From an uncultured Solobacterium sp. (lineage in GTDB: Bacteria > Bacillota_I > Bacilli_A > Erysipelotrichales > Erysipelotrichaceae), in contig URHY01000085.1 of assembly GCA_900547815.1 (NCBI GenBank), forward strand, positions 1 to 7,521: 7,521 bases of DNA, given 5' to 3'. Both the position numbers and the translations under genes were made by a program. This document shows, one piece after another, positions 1 to 5,337 of this stretch (its first letter is position 1; every line of letters starts with the position of its first letter). The notes beneath the pieces were generated by a model, which was given only the letters and a program-made list of their open reading frames with translations, was not told the DNA's origin and searched no databases.

Positions 1-102
1 TTATGTATACAATTTAATTTAAATGTTCTTGTAGCAATTAATTTGGTAATCAACAGCTTCTATCGATATATTTTGCCGTGGTCGTCTTCGGACAACCCCT
101 TG

Positions 103-133
103 AAAGAGTCTGATGCGTTGAACTCTTTTTTTT
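103..133 (+). terminator. Possible plus-strand intrinsic terminator
   Basis: AAAGAGT (103-109) and ACTCTTT (122-128) can pair around a 12-nt loop, followed by a T run to 133. The stem is AT-rich and only 7 bp, and no plus-strand gene is seen before it in this window. It would matter only for a plus-strand transcript entering from the left edge. Confidence 0.25.
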
Positions 134-139
134 GGCTTT

Positions 140-244
140 TTACTGTTTTTTCAATTCCGGCAGAATGGCAAAACTGGTACCGAGGGATGCAACACCTGCC
201 ATGATTACTGCACCACCGATTGCCAATAACCAGAACTGCTCCAT
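140..244 (-). CDS. Possible 34-aa single-span membrane peptide, or fragment of one
   Basis: This frame lies inside the AlbA_2 remnant but in a different reading frame. It begins MEQFWLLAIGG, continues with a Gly/Ala-rich hydrophobic stretch to about residue 28, and ends PELKKQ before TAA. The composition is that of one transmembrane helix with a positively charged tail, whereas the overlapping remnant frame is nonsensical here. A GGAG lies 9 nt before the ATG, but those bases also encode the V-G-V of the AlbA_2 remnant, so the match may be accidental. In-frame ATGs upstream would extend it to 39 or 47 residues. It may be the tail of another membrane protein joined to the AlbA_2 start by a deletion, or a small membrane peptide. 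I do not recognise its family. Confidence 0.3.
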   Translation of the reverse strand: MEQFWLLAIGGAVIMAGVASLGTSFAILPELKKQ

Positions 245-391
245 CTTTTCGTACTCCAACATAAAATGTGCCGCCCTCTGCATTTTCAAATCCTATCTCT
301 TTTCGGATGTCAGGGACATACTCTTGCTTAAATTCAATATTCTGGTTCTCAAATTCTAACATCTTCTATCCCTTCCTTTCTCTTTTCTTGC

Positions 392-414
392 TTCTTTCTT
401 ATTGTGAGAAAGAA
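392..414. repeat. Inverted repeat in a purine/pyrimidine-biased tract
   Basis: TTCTTTCT (392-399) and AGAAAGAA (407-414) are perfect 8-bp arms around a 7-nt loop. The surrounding stretch, about 361-440, is almost all pyrimidine then almost all purine on the plus strand. It lies in the leader of the AlbA_2 remnant and downstream of the valS terminator. There is no U tract suited to a terminator. It may simply be low-complexity sequence. Confidence 0.4.
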
Positions 415-458
415 AGAAAGGAAAGTGAAGAGATATAGAAACAAATGTTTTGTCGATT

Positions 459-486
459 AAAAAAAACGCCCAGAAAATCTGAGCGT
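459..486 (-). terminator. valS intrinsic terminator
   Basis: On the minus strand, ACGCTCAG (486-479) pairs with CTGGGCGT (473-466), one G-U pair among eight, around a 5-nt loop. An eight-T run follows (466-459). It sits 8 nt after the valS stop codon and is a standard Rho-independent terminator. Confidence 0.9.
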
Positions 487-494
487 AATTTATA

Positions 495-3107
495 CTATCC
501 TAATTTCTTAAGGATGTTATCTAATTGTGTTTTCGTCATTTCTAGCTTTTCTGTGTAAGATGCTAGTTTTTCTTTTTCTGCATTGACTTTAGCTTCTGGT
601 GCTTTATTGACAAAGCCAGGATTTTTCAACATGCCTGAACAACGTTTGATTTCGTTTTCTAGGCGTGCAATTTCTTTTTCAAGTTTTCCTTTTTCTTCTT
701 CTAAGTCAATCAATGCATCCATCGCAACAGTTAATACAGCTTTTTCGATTGTACGTGATAATACATCTTCTGTATTTAAATCTTCTTTGACTGTGGCGTG
801 TGCCATACGTGCTAGAATGGCAGTTGATTCTGAATTTAATGTTACATAACCATTGTCGTTGTGTAATGAAATCGTTAAGTCTTCACTTGGTTTCATTGCG
901 TATTCAACTTTGATTTCACGAACCGTTTGAATTGCGCTGATAACTAATGCCATTTCGTCTTTTTCTGCATCTGTATATTCAAATTCAACTTTTTCTGGCC
1001 AAGTTTCAACATTTAAGCTTTCTTTATCATGAGGTAAGTTCAAATAGATTTCTTCTGTCACAAATGGCATGAATGGAGATAATACTTTTAAAATTCCCAT
1101 CATGACTGTATATAGAACAGCTTTTGTATTGGCGACTAAGCTTTCGTCTTCTGAATATAGAGTAGCTTTAGAAAGTTCAATGTACCAGCTGCAGAAATCA
1201 TCCCATACAAAGCTATATAATTCGTTTCCTACAATAGCCAATTCATATTTGTCCATATTTGTAGATACATGGTCTAATACTTCGTTAAAACGAGCTAAGA
1301 TCCATTTGTCTACACTATTGGCTTTAGTCATGTCTAGTTCTGGTTTAGTATCTCCAATTTGCATTTGAACATAACGAGCTGCATTCCAGATCTTGTTGAT
1401 AAAGTTCCAGCTTGCGTCCATCTTAGTTTCATCAAAACGTAAGTCTTGTCCTGGAGTTGAGTTTGTTGTTAAGAAGAAACGTAAGGCGTCAGCACCCTTT
1501 TCTTGAATTACATCCATTGGATCAATACCATTACCTAATGATTTAGACATCTTACGTCCTTGTGTATCACGAACAAGACCATGAATTAATACGTCTTTGA
1601 ATGGACGGTTCTTCATGCAGTAGCGTGTTTGGAAAGCCATACGAGCCACCCAGAAGAAGATGATGTCATATCCTGTTACTAATACATCATTTGGGAAATA
1701 GCGTTCTAGATCCGCTGTTGTTTCTGGCCAACCAAGTGTTGAGAAAGGCCATAATGCACTTGAGAACCAAGTATCCAATACATCTTCATCTTGTGTCCAG
1801 TTTTCAATGTCTTTTGGATCTTCCATACCAACATAGATTTCACCAGTTTCTTTGTTTGTCCAAGCAGGAATTCTGTGTCCCCACCACAACTGACGTGAAA
1901 TACACCAATCTTCAATATTTTCTAGCCATTGTTCAAATGTTTTATTGAAACGAGAAGGTACAAAGTTGATTCTTTGATCTTCAATTTCTTGATTCTTTAA
2001 TACTTCTTGTGCAAGTGGTTTCATTTTTACAAACCATTGTTTACTTAAATAAGGTTCTACGATAACACCCGTTCTTTCTGAGTGTCCTACTTGGTGTAAG
2101 TGTTCTTCAATATGATCGACTACACCAGCATCTTTAAAGTCATTGACTAAGGCTTCACGACATTCAAAACGATCCATACCTGCATACTTACCACACATAT
2201 CATTCATCGTTCCATCTGGATTCATACAGATAGGCATTGGTAAGTTGTATTTTTTAGCTAATGCAAAGTCATTTGGGTCATGTGCTGGCGTACATTTCAT
2301 AACAGCTGTACCAAAGCTCATATCAATATAGTCATCAGCCATGATTGGAAGTTTATCTCCATTTGCAGGGTTGATCGCATGCATTCCAACAATGTCTTTA
2401 TATCTTTCGTCATCTGGGTGAACAAAAATTGCTTGATCGGCAAACATTGTTTCTGGACGAGTTGTCGCAATCACTAATTCTTGTCCAGTTTCTACAACTT
2501 TATATTTAAAGTAATACATGTGACCCATGATTTCTTTGTGTTCAACTTCAATATTAGACAATGCTGTTTTAGCTTCAGGATCCCAGTTGATGATTCTTTC
2601 ACCTTGATAGATTAGTCCATCATTATATAAGTCTACAAAGACTTTACGAACGGCATGACTTAAACCTTCATCTAATGTAAAGCGTTCACGACTATAGTCT
2701 AAAGATAAACCTAATTTAGCCCATTGACTACGAATGGTAGAAGCATATTCTTCTTTCCACTCCCAAGCTCTTTCCAAGAATTTTTCACGACCAATGTCAT
2801 AACGAGAAATTCCTTCTGATTTTAAACGAGCATCTACCTTTGCCTGTGTTGCAATACCTGCATGATCCATTCCGGCTACCCAACATACGTCATAGCCCTT
2901 TAATCTTTTATAACGACATAAAATATCTTGTAATGTTGTATCCCATGCATGTCCTAAGTGTAGCTTTCCAGTTACGTTTGGTGGAGGGATCACAATACAA
3001 TATGGGCGTTTTGATAGATCGCCCGCTGTGAAATATCCTTTTTCAATCCAATTTTGGTATTTATCATTTTCTACTGCTAAATGATTATATTTTGCTTCCA
3101 ACGTCAT
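495..3107 (-). CDS. valS: Valyl-tRNA synthetase (EC 6.1.1.9)
   Basis: This class I enzyme charges tRNA-Val with valine in the cytoplasm and hydrolyses mischarged Thr-tRNA-Val. At 870 residues it has the normal bacterial length. Counting from the chosen ATG, the HIGH motif is HLGH at 50-53 after PPPNVTGK. The editing-domain signature TTRPET is at 215-220. The characteristic DWCISRQLWWGHRIP segment lies near 400-415, and the KMSKS loop is intact at 519-523. The anticodon-binding helical domain follows, ending in the Val-specific C-terminal coiled coil (about 801-870, many Leu/Glu/Lys). An in-frame TTG two codons upstream would give 872 residues (end 3113). It is only 3 nt from AAAGGA, whereas the ATG at 3107 is 9 nt away, so I prefer ATG. 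A T-box leader controls the gene and an intrinsic terminator ends it, so it appears monocistronic. No frameshift or missing residue is seen. Confidence 0.98.
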   Translation of the reverse strand: MTLEAKYNHLAVENDKYQNWIEKGYFTAGDLSKRPYCIVIPPPNVTGKLHLGHAWDTTLQDILCRYKRLKGYDVCWVAGMDHAGIATQAKVDARLKSEGISRYDIGREKFLERAWEWKEEYASTIRSQWAKLGLSLDYSRERFTLDEGLSHAVRKVFVDLYNDGLIYQGERIINWDPEAKTALSNIEVEHKEIMGHMYYFKYKVVETGQELVIATTRPETMFADQAIFVHPDDERYKDIVGMHAINPANGDKLPIMADDYIDMSFGTAVMKCTPAHDPNDFALAKKYNLPMPICMNPDGTMNDMCGKYAGMDRFECREALVNDFKDAGVVDHIEEHLHQVGHSERTGVIVEPYLSKQWFVKMKPLAQEVLKNQEIEDQRINFVPSRFNKTFEQWLENIEDWCISRQLWWGHRIPAWTNKETGEIYVGMEDPKDIENWTQDEDVLDTWFSSALWPFSTLGWPETTADLERYFPNDVLVTGYDIIFFWVARMAFQTRYCMKNRPFKDVLIHGLVRDTQGRKMSKSLGNGIDPMDVIQEKGADALRFFLTTNSTPGQDLRFDETKMDASWNFINKIWNAARYVQMQIGDTKPELDMTKANSVDKWILARFNEVLDHVSTNMDKYELAIVGNELYSFVWDDFCSWYIELSKATLYSEDESLVANTKAVLYTVMMGILKVLSPFMPFVTEEIYLNLPHDKESLNVETWPEKVEFEYTDAEKDEMALVISAIQTVREIKVEYAMKPSEDLTISLHNDNGYVTLNSESTAILARMAHATVKEDLNTEDVLSRTIEKAVLTVAMDALIDLEEEKGKLEKEIARLENEIKRCSGMLKNPGFVNKAPEAKVNAEKEKLASYTEKLEMTKTQLDNILKKLG

Positions 3108-3131
3108 CCACAATCATCCTTTCCATAAATA

Positions 3132-3161
3132 TAAAAAAGCACATCCCCATAGGACGTGCTT
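3132..3161 (-). terminator. Conditional terminator of the valS T-box
   Basis: On the minus strand, AAGCACGTCC (3161-3152) pairs with GGATGTGCTT (3146-3137), with one G-U pair, around a 5-nt loop. A run of six T follows on that strand (3138-3133). It lies 25 nt before the valS ATG and directly after the T-box sequence. Uncharged tRNA-Val is expected to stabilise the competing antiterminator and allow read-through. Confidence 0.92.
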
Positions 3162-3338
3162 GACGTGGTACCACCTAATTTTATTCTCATTCACATTAAC
3201 GCTGTGTCACGAAATTTACTACTTCATTTCATAAATTCAACTCAAAGACTACCTTCATCTACCCTACACACAAGCTTTCACCAGCCACTTGCTCTCTAAA
3301 GAATACAAGTAAATTACTCCTTCTTGTCATCGCTTTGA
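3133..3338 (-). promoter_or_regulatory. T-box leader (tRNA-Val responsive) controlling valS
   Basis: The minus-strand leader carries Stem I landmarks in the right order: GATGA (3331-3327), AGTA (3318-3315), AGAGAG (3297-3292) and GGCTGGTGAAAG (3286-3275). A candidate specifier codon GTA (3252-3250) follows. It is succeeded by a purine and by TCTT, which can pair with AAGA on the 5' side. GTA is a Val codon, matching the gene. The T-box proper is AGGTGGTACCACG (3176-3164). Its TGGT can pair with the ACCA end of tRNA-Val, whose discriminator base is A. TTCAA near the RNA start can pair with TTGAA (3240-3236) as a basal helix. Low charged tRNA-Val should allow read-through into valS. The T-box call is secure; the exact specifier is inferred from position, and other GTA triplets lie nearby. 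Confidence 0.95.
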
Positions 3339-3342
3339 ATTT

Positions 3343-3371
3343 AGTTTATCAAAGAAAAAGTAAAAACTCAA
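3343..3371 (-). promoter_or_regulatory. valS promoter (sigma-A-like)
   Basis: On the minus strand a -35 TTGAGT (3371-3366) is followed by a 17-nt spacer and a -10 TAAACT (3348-3343). The predicted RNA start near 3337 falls just before the T-box Stem I, which is the expected geometry. Confidence 0.75.
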
Positions 3372-3389
3372 ATCATTTTGAAAAATAAG

Positions 3390-3418
3390 TTGTTTTCTTC
3401 CTTCATTTACTATATGAT
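3390..3418 (+). promoter_or_regulatory. Promoter of the 73-aa divergent gene
   Basis: TTGTTT (3390-3395), a 17-nt spacer and TATGAT (3413-3418) make a good sigma-A-like promoter. The expected start near 3425 gives a leader of about 16 nt to the ATG at 3441. The -35 boxes of this promoter and the valS promoter are only 18 nt apart, back to back. Confidence 0.65.
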
Positions 3419-3440
3419 GGTTAAAGAAAGCGGTGTAAAC

Positions 3441-3662
3441 ATGGATAATCAATTATACAATCAAATCAAAGCTGTTCATGAACGGTATATTAAAGAACAA
3501 AATCGTTTAGAAGATGAAATCGATCGTTTAAGACGAGAAATCGTTTGTCTAGATAATGAAGATGAAATTGAAGCCTTGAATAAACTTGTTCGAATCGATG
3601 ACATCAAACGTAAAATGGTTGTAGAATTCATTCATAGTTTAGATAAGATTGTGGAGCAATAA
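3441..3662 (+). CDS. Hypothetical 73-aa helical/coiled-coil protein
   Basis: I do not recognise this family. The protein is highly charged and looks wholly helical. Hydrophobic residues fall at heptad-like spacing through about residues 4-35 (ending near RLRREIVCL) and again through 43-70, separated by an acidic stretch NEDEIE, so a helical hairpin is plausible. There is no signal peptide or membrane segment. The frame is open upstream to 3378, but those Met codons overlap or precede the -10 box, so they should not be in the mRNA. The ATG at 3441 has GGTG 5 nt before it. It is divergent from valS, has its own promoter and is closed by an intrinsic terminator. It is therefore a self-contained unit, probably cytoplasmic. 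Confidence 0.8.
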   Translation: MDNQLYNQIKAVHERYIKEQNRLEDEIDRLRREIVCLDNEDEIEALNKLVRIDDIKRKMVVEFIHSLDKIVEQ

Positions 3663-3679
3663 GTCCGCAATCTTTTTTT
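3646..3679 (+). terminator. Intrinsic terminator overlapping the 3' end of the 73-aa gene
   Basis: AGATTGTGGA (3646-3655) pairs with TCCGCAATCT (3664-3673), one G-U pair, around an 8-nt loop, followed by seven T (3673-3679). The left arm lies inside the last codons and the stop codon is in the loop. The minus-strand gene that ends at 3678 converges on the same hairpin, but in that direction the U tract is poor. Confidence 0.85.
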
Positions 3680-4145
3680 AAAATTCTCCATTTTTATATG
3701 CACGCGCAATCACATACGAAGGTTCATAATAAGCACCATTATTGTAATCATCTAATGTTTTACATATTTGATCATTATAGATTCGTATAATTCCTTCAAT
3801 ATAATCTTCTTCCGGATATAATGTATCCACTATAAGTCTTGTATATACTTTTCCCATATTCAATTCACTTGGAATATTTGTACATAATTCACGATTTACG
3901 TCATCAATATGAAAATTACCCTGCTTTAATTCATATTCTTCGATCACATTATAAACAATCTGATCTGAATTTTCGCAATGTAAGACATTTGCGACACTTA
4001 TCAAATGATACAAATTGTCATATCCAAGCTGATTCACAACATATTGATTTTGTTGATGAAGATGTCTAGACACTTTTTCAATCAAGAAGCAAATATAAAA
4101 CAAATCATTTTCTACGATAGGCTCATCAAAATATTTGTTGATCAT
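3678..4145 (-). CDS. Partner protein of the DUF3990-type transferase (candidate antitoxin)
   Basis: This 155-residue soluble protein has no signal peptide or membrane segment. The N-terminal half (about 12-75, including DLFYICFLIEKVSRHL and VANVLHCEN) looks helical and loosely recalls DUF3791, a small family found beside DUF3990 proteins. The C-terminal half has conserved-looking blocks MGKVYTRLIVDT (97-108), DYIEGIIRIYND (114-125) and YYEPSYVIARAY (139-150). Its ATG overlaps the stop codon of the upstream transferase gene in an ATGA arrangement, so the two are probably translationally coupled in similar amounts. From context I infer that it binds or neutralises the transferase; the sequence does not prove this. 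It could instead be a second effector or a substrate adaptor. The gene ends against a convergent gene and shares its hairpin. Confidence 0.75.
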   Translation of the reverse strand: MINKYFDEPIVENDLFYICFLIEKVSRHLHQQNQYVVNQLGYDNLYHLISVANVLHCENSDQIVYNVIEEYELKQGNFHIDDVNRELCTNIPSELNMGKVYTRLIVDTLYPEEDYIEGIIRIYNDQICKTLDDYNNGAYYEPSYVIARAYKNGEF

Positions 4146-4591
4146 AACTCGTAGCTCCTAGCATATTCTAGACATTTCAAAGCGGCTTCTGCACAAAATA
4201 CAATTTGATGTGTGGGATACTTAAATTTAACCAACTCCCAAAATGCAGTTCTAGAAATGAATCCACGCGCAAAGTCATCCACATAATTCCAAATTGTATC
4301 ATCCGCCATGGGCCCTTCAACAATATCATAATCATGTCTTTCACCTTGTCTTGATGAAACTACAAAATCTAGCCACTCATCGCTCATCTCTTTAAAGATC
4401 AAACAATTTAAATTCTTATTTTCAGTATAAGAATATACATTCACAACGTGCTTATTCTTCTTAGTGAGTGCCCATCTTTTAGCTTGTTTTTCGAAATTTG
4501 TACAATAGAATCCATATCCAAAATCTTTATAGAAACCATCCTTAATAATTTTTGGCTCATTCAATACTTTATTGTCACCCTGATACAACAT
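4142..4591 (-). CDS. DUF3990-type protein, predicted ADP-ribosyltransferase fold
   Basis: The 149 residues follow the DUF3990 layout. An initial LYQG block (2-5) is followed by DFGYGFYCT (23-31) with QAKRWA (36-41), WLDFVV (73-78), a D-Y-D-I-V-x-G-x-x-A-D-D block (88-98), and finally HQIVFCAEAAL (128-138). DUF3990 is widely regarded as related to ADP-ribosyltransferases, with an N-terminal L-Y-(H)-G motif, a central G-F-Y-x-T motif and a C-terminal acidic residue. Here the first motif has Gln where many relatives have His, so activity or NAD binding may differ. E135 is a candidate catalytic Glu. It is cytoplasmic, with no secretion signal. It lies 33 nt after the HIRAN-like gene and overlaps the partner gene by 4 nt. 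It may be a toxin of a two-gene system; the substrate is unknown. Confidence 0.75.
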   Translation of the reverse strand: MLYQGDNKVLNEPKIIKDGFYKDFGYGFYCTNFEKQAKRWALTKKNKHVVNVYSYTENKNLNCLIFKEMSDEWLDFVVSSRQGERHDYDIVEGPMADDTIWNYVDDFARGFISRTAFWELVKFKYPTHQIVFCAEAALKCLEYARSYEL

Positions 4592-4624
4592 TTTACCTAT
4601 ACCTATTCCAATTCTTTAATACCC

Positions 4625-4918
4625 TTATTCTACAAGTTCACATACAACTCCCTTATCTAGAATGAACTTGATCTTCCCCTGTGCATCATCTTCGATCTTA
4701 TCATATAATCTTCCTGCACTATAGCTTTCTCCAAGTACTGTATATGGACTATTGGCAACATATCCAATCTTTCCTAGTCCTGCAAGATTGACACTAATGG
4801 CTTCCTTATCATATTCATTATCTTTATCTTTCTTTAGATAAACGACCATTTCCTTTTCTAGAAACTCATTTCCGTAATAATGGTTTAAACCTGTAATTGT
4901 GAAATAAATGTTTGACAT
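4625..4918 (-). CDS. Small HIRAN-like domain protein
   Basis: The 97 residues make up essentially one HIRAN-like domain, a small beta-rich fold known in eukaryotic helicases to bind 3' DNA ends and also found as stand-alone bacterial proteins. Visible signatures are ITGLNHYYG (8-16), DNEYDKEAISV (33-43) and GKIGYVANSPYTVLG (49-63), the last being the typical G-x-(I/V)-G-Y-V-A core. The frame could start two codons earlier at 4924, but that ATG is only 2 nt from AGGAGG. The ATG at 4918 is 8 nt away and is preferred. It is the first of three close genes with the transferase and its partner. By analogy it may sense nucleic acid, but small bacterial members are poorly characterised and the binding role is inference. 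Confidence 0.75.
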   Translation of the reverse strand: MSNIYFTITGLNHYYGNEFLEKEMVVYLKKDKDNEYDKEAISVNLAGLGKIGYVANSPYTVLGESYSAGRLYDKIEDDAQGKIKFILDKGVVCELVE

Positions 4919-4961
4919 AATCATGTCCTCCTTTTGATTTCACAATACATCATTAATTGAC

Positions 4962-4990
4962 ATTATACGTGTCTAAATATGAGATAAATT
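4962..4990 (-). promoter_or_regulatory. Possible internal promoter for the HIRAN-transferase-partner trio
   Basis: A perfect -10 TATAAT (4967-4962) overlaps the stop codon of the DUF2752-like gene. The hexamer 17 nt upstream (AATTTA, 4990-4985) is a poor -35. The position, about 44 nt before the HIRAN ATG, is right for a start of the trio, but the weak -35 leaves this uncertain. Confidence 0.35.
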
Positions 4991-5337
4991 AAATTATTTT
5001 TTGAATAAATCATTGGACTATTTGGAAAATAAACAATCATACGATACATGTAATATACAATCATTAAAATACACCATACAATAAGGATTCCTTTTACTCT
5101 TTGTTCATTTTTATAATTGACAATACAAACCACAAAAAGAATAAGTGTAGGAATAAGTAGCGCATGATAATACAAAGATTTATTTATATTCAAATGAAGA
5201 AGATAATACAGACTTGTCTTCATGTTGCATCCTGGACACGGTAAGCCTGTAACACTTTGAATAGGACATTTATAGAATAATAAAAGAAGGAATAGTATAA
5301 CAACTATTCCTAACATCTTATTTTTTTGTGAGTCCAT
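4963..5337 (-). CDS. DUF2752-like small membrane protein
   Basis: The 124 residues contain three likely membrane segments (about 7-23, 57-75 and 82-103). After the first comes C24-P25 and then GLPCPGCNMKTS (31-42), which is the hallmark of DUF2752 (C-P followed by C-P-G-C-G-M-T-R). The usual G-M-T-R is N-M-K-T here. The conserved Cys residues could bind a metal or form a disulfide; no biochemical role is established that I know of. The first 20 nt overlap the end of the upstream GYF/DUF4234 gene, and there is no clear ribosome site, so translation is probably coupled. The ATG at 5316, immediately after the upstream stop, is an alternative start giving 117 residues. Proteins of this family often accompany zinc-ribbon, TM2 or DUF4234 membrane proteins, as here. 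Confidence 0.75.
   Translation of the reverse strand: MDSQKNKMLGIVVILFLLLLFYKCPIQSVTGLPCPGCNMKTSLYYLLHLNINKSLYYHALLIPTLILFVVCIVNYKNEQRVKGILIVWCILMIVYYMYRMIVYFPNSPMIYSKNNLIYLIFRHV

Larger units (their letters stand above)
60..362 (-). pseudogene. Truncated AlbA_2/Schlafen-type (divergent AAA) protein remnant
   Basis: The first ~40 residues resemble the start of AlbA_2-domain proteins, often annotated as ATP-dependent DNA helicase or putative transcriptional regulator. Visible are ENQNIEFKQEYVPDIRKEI, then NAEGG and VGVRKDG, which match the family's E-(F/L)-K, K-E-(I/V) and GG-x-(hydrophobic)-x-(V/I)-G-V pattern. Family members usually have several hundred residues; this frame stops at 100. 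After about residue 41 the sequence is rich in Cys, His and Arg and no longer looks like the family. The usual I-A-F-A-N-A-E-G-G stretch is shortened to I-G-F-E-N-A-E-G-G, suggesting a small in-frame loss. A good ribosome site (GGAAGGG, about 7 nt before ATG) survives, so a short peptide could still be made. I read it as a gene start left after deletion or recombination. A functional 100-aa protein is possible but less likely. Confidence 0.6.

Noticed and set aside
1706..1915. 69-codon minus-strand frame inside valS
   Set aside because: It is in another frame of the intact synthetase and has no recognisable content of its own.
583..3031. Several plus-strand open frames of 60-100 codons inside valS
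   Set aside because: They are antisense to a full-length conserved gene, have no recognisable domains and their starts lack clear ribosome sites.
3108..3113. TTG start giving valS two extra residues
   Set aside because: It is only 3 nt from the AAAGGA ribosome site; the ATG at 3107 is 9 nt from it and matches normal spacing.
3378..3440. N-terminal extension of the 73-aa gene to 94 residues
   Set aside because: The upstream Met codons overlap or precede the -10 box TATGAT, so they would not be in the transcript; GGTG 5 nt before the ATG at 3441 supports the shorter form.
3839..4069. 76-codon plus-strand frame opposite the partner gene
   Set aside because: It is antisense to a gene with a clear operon context and has unlikely composition, rich in His, Tyr and Asn.
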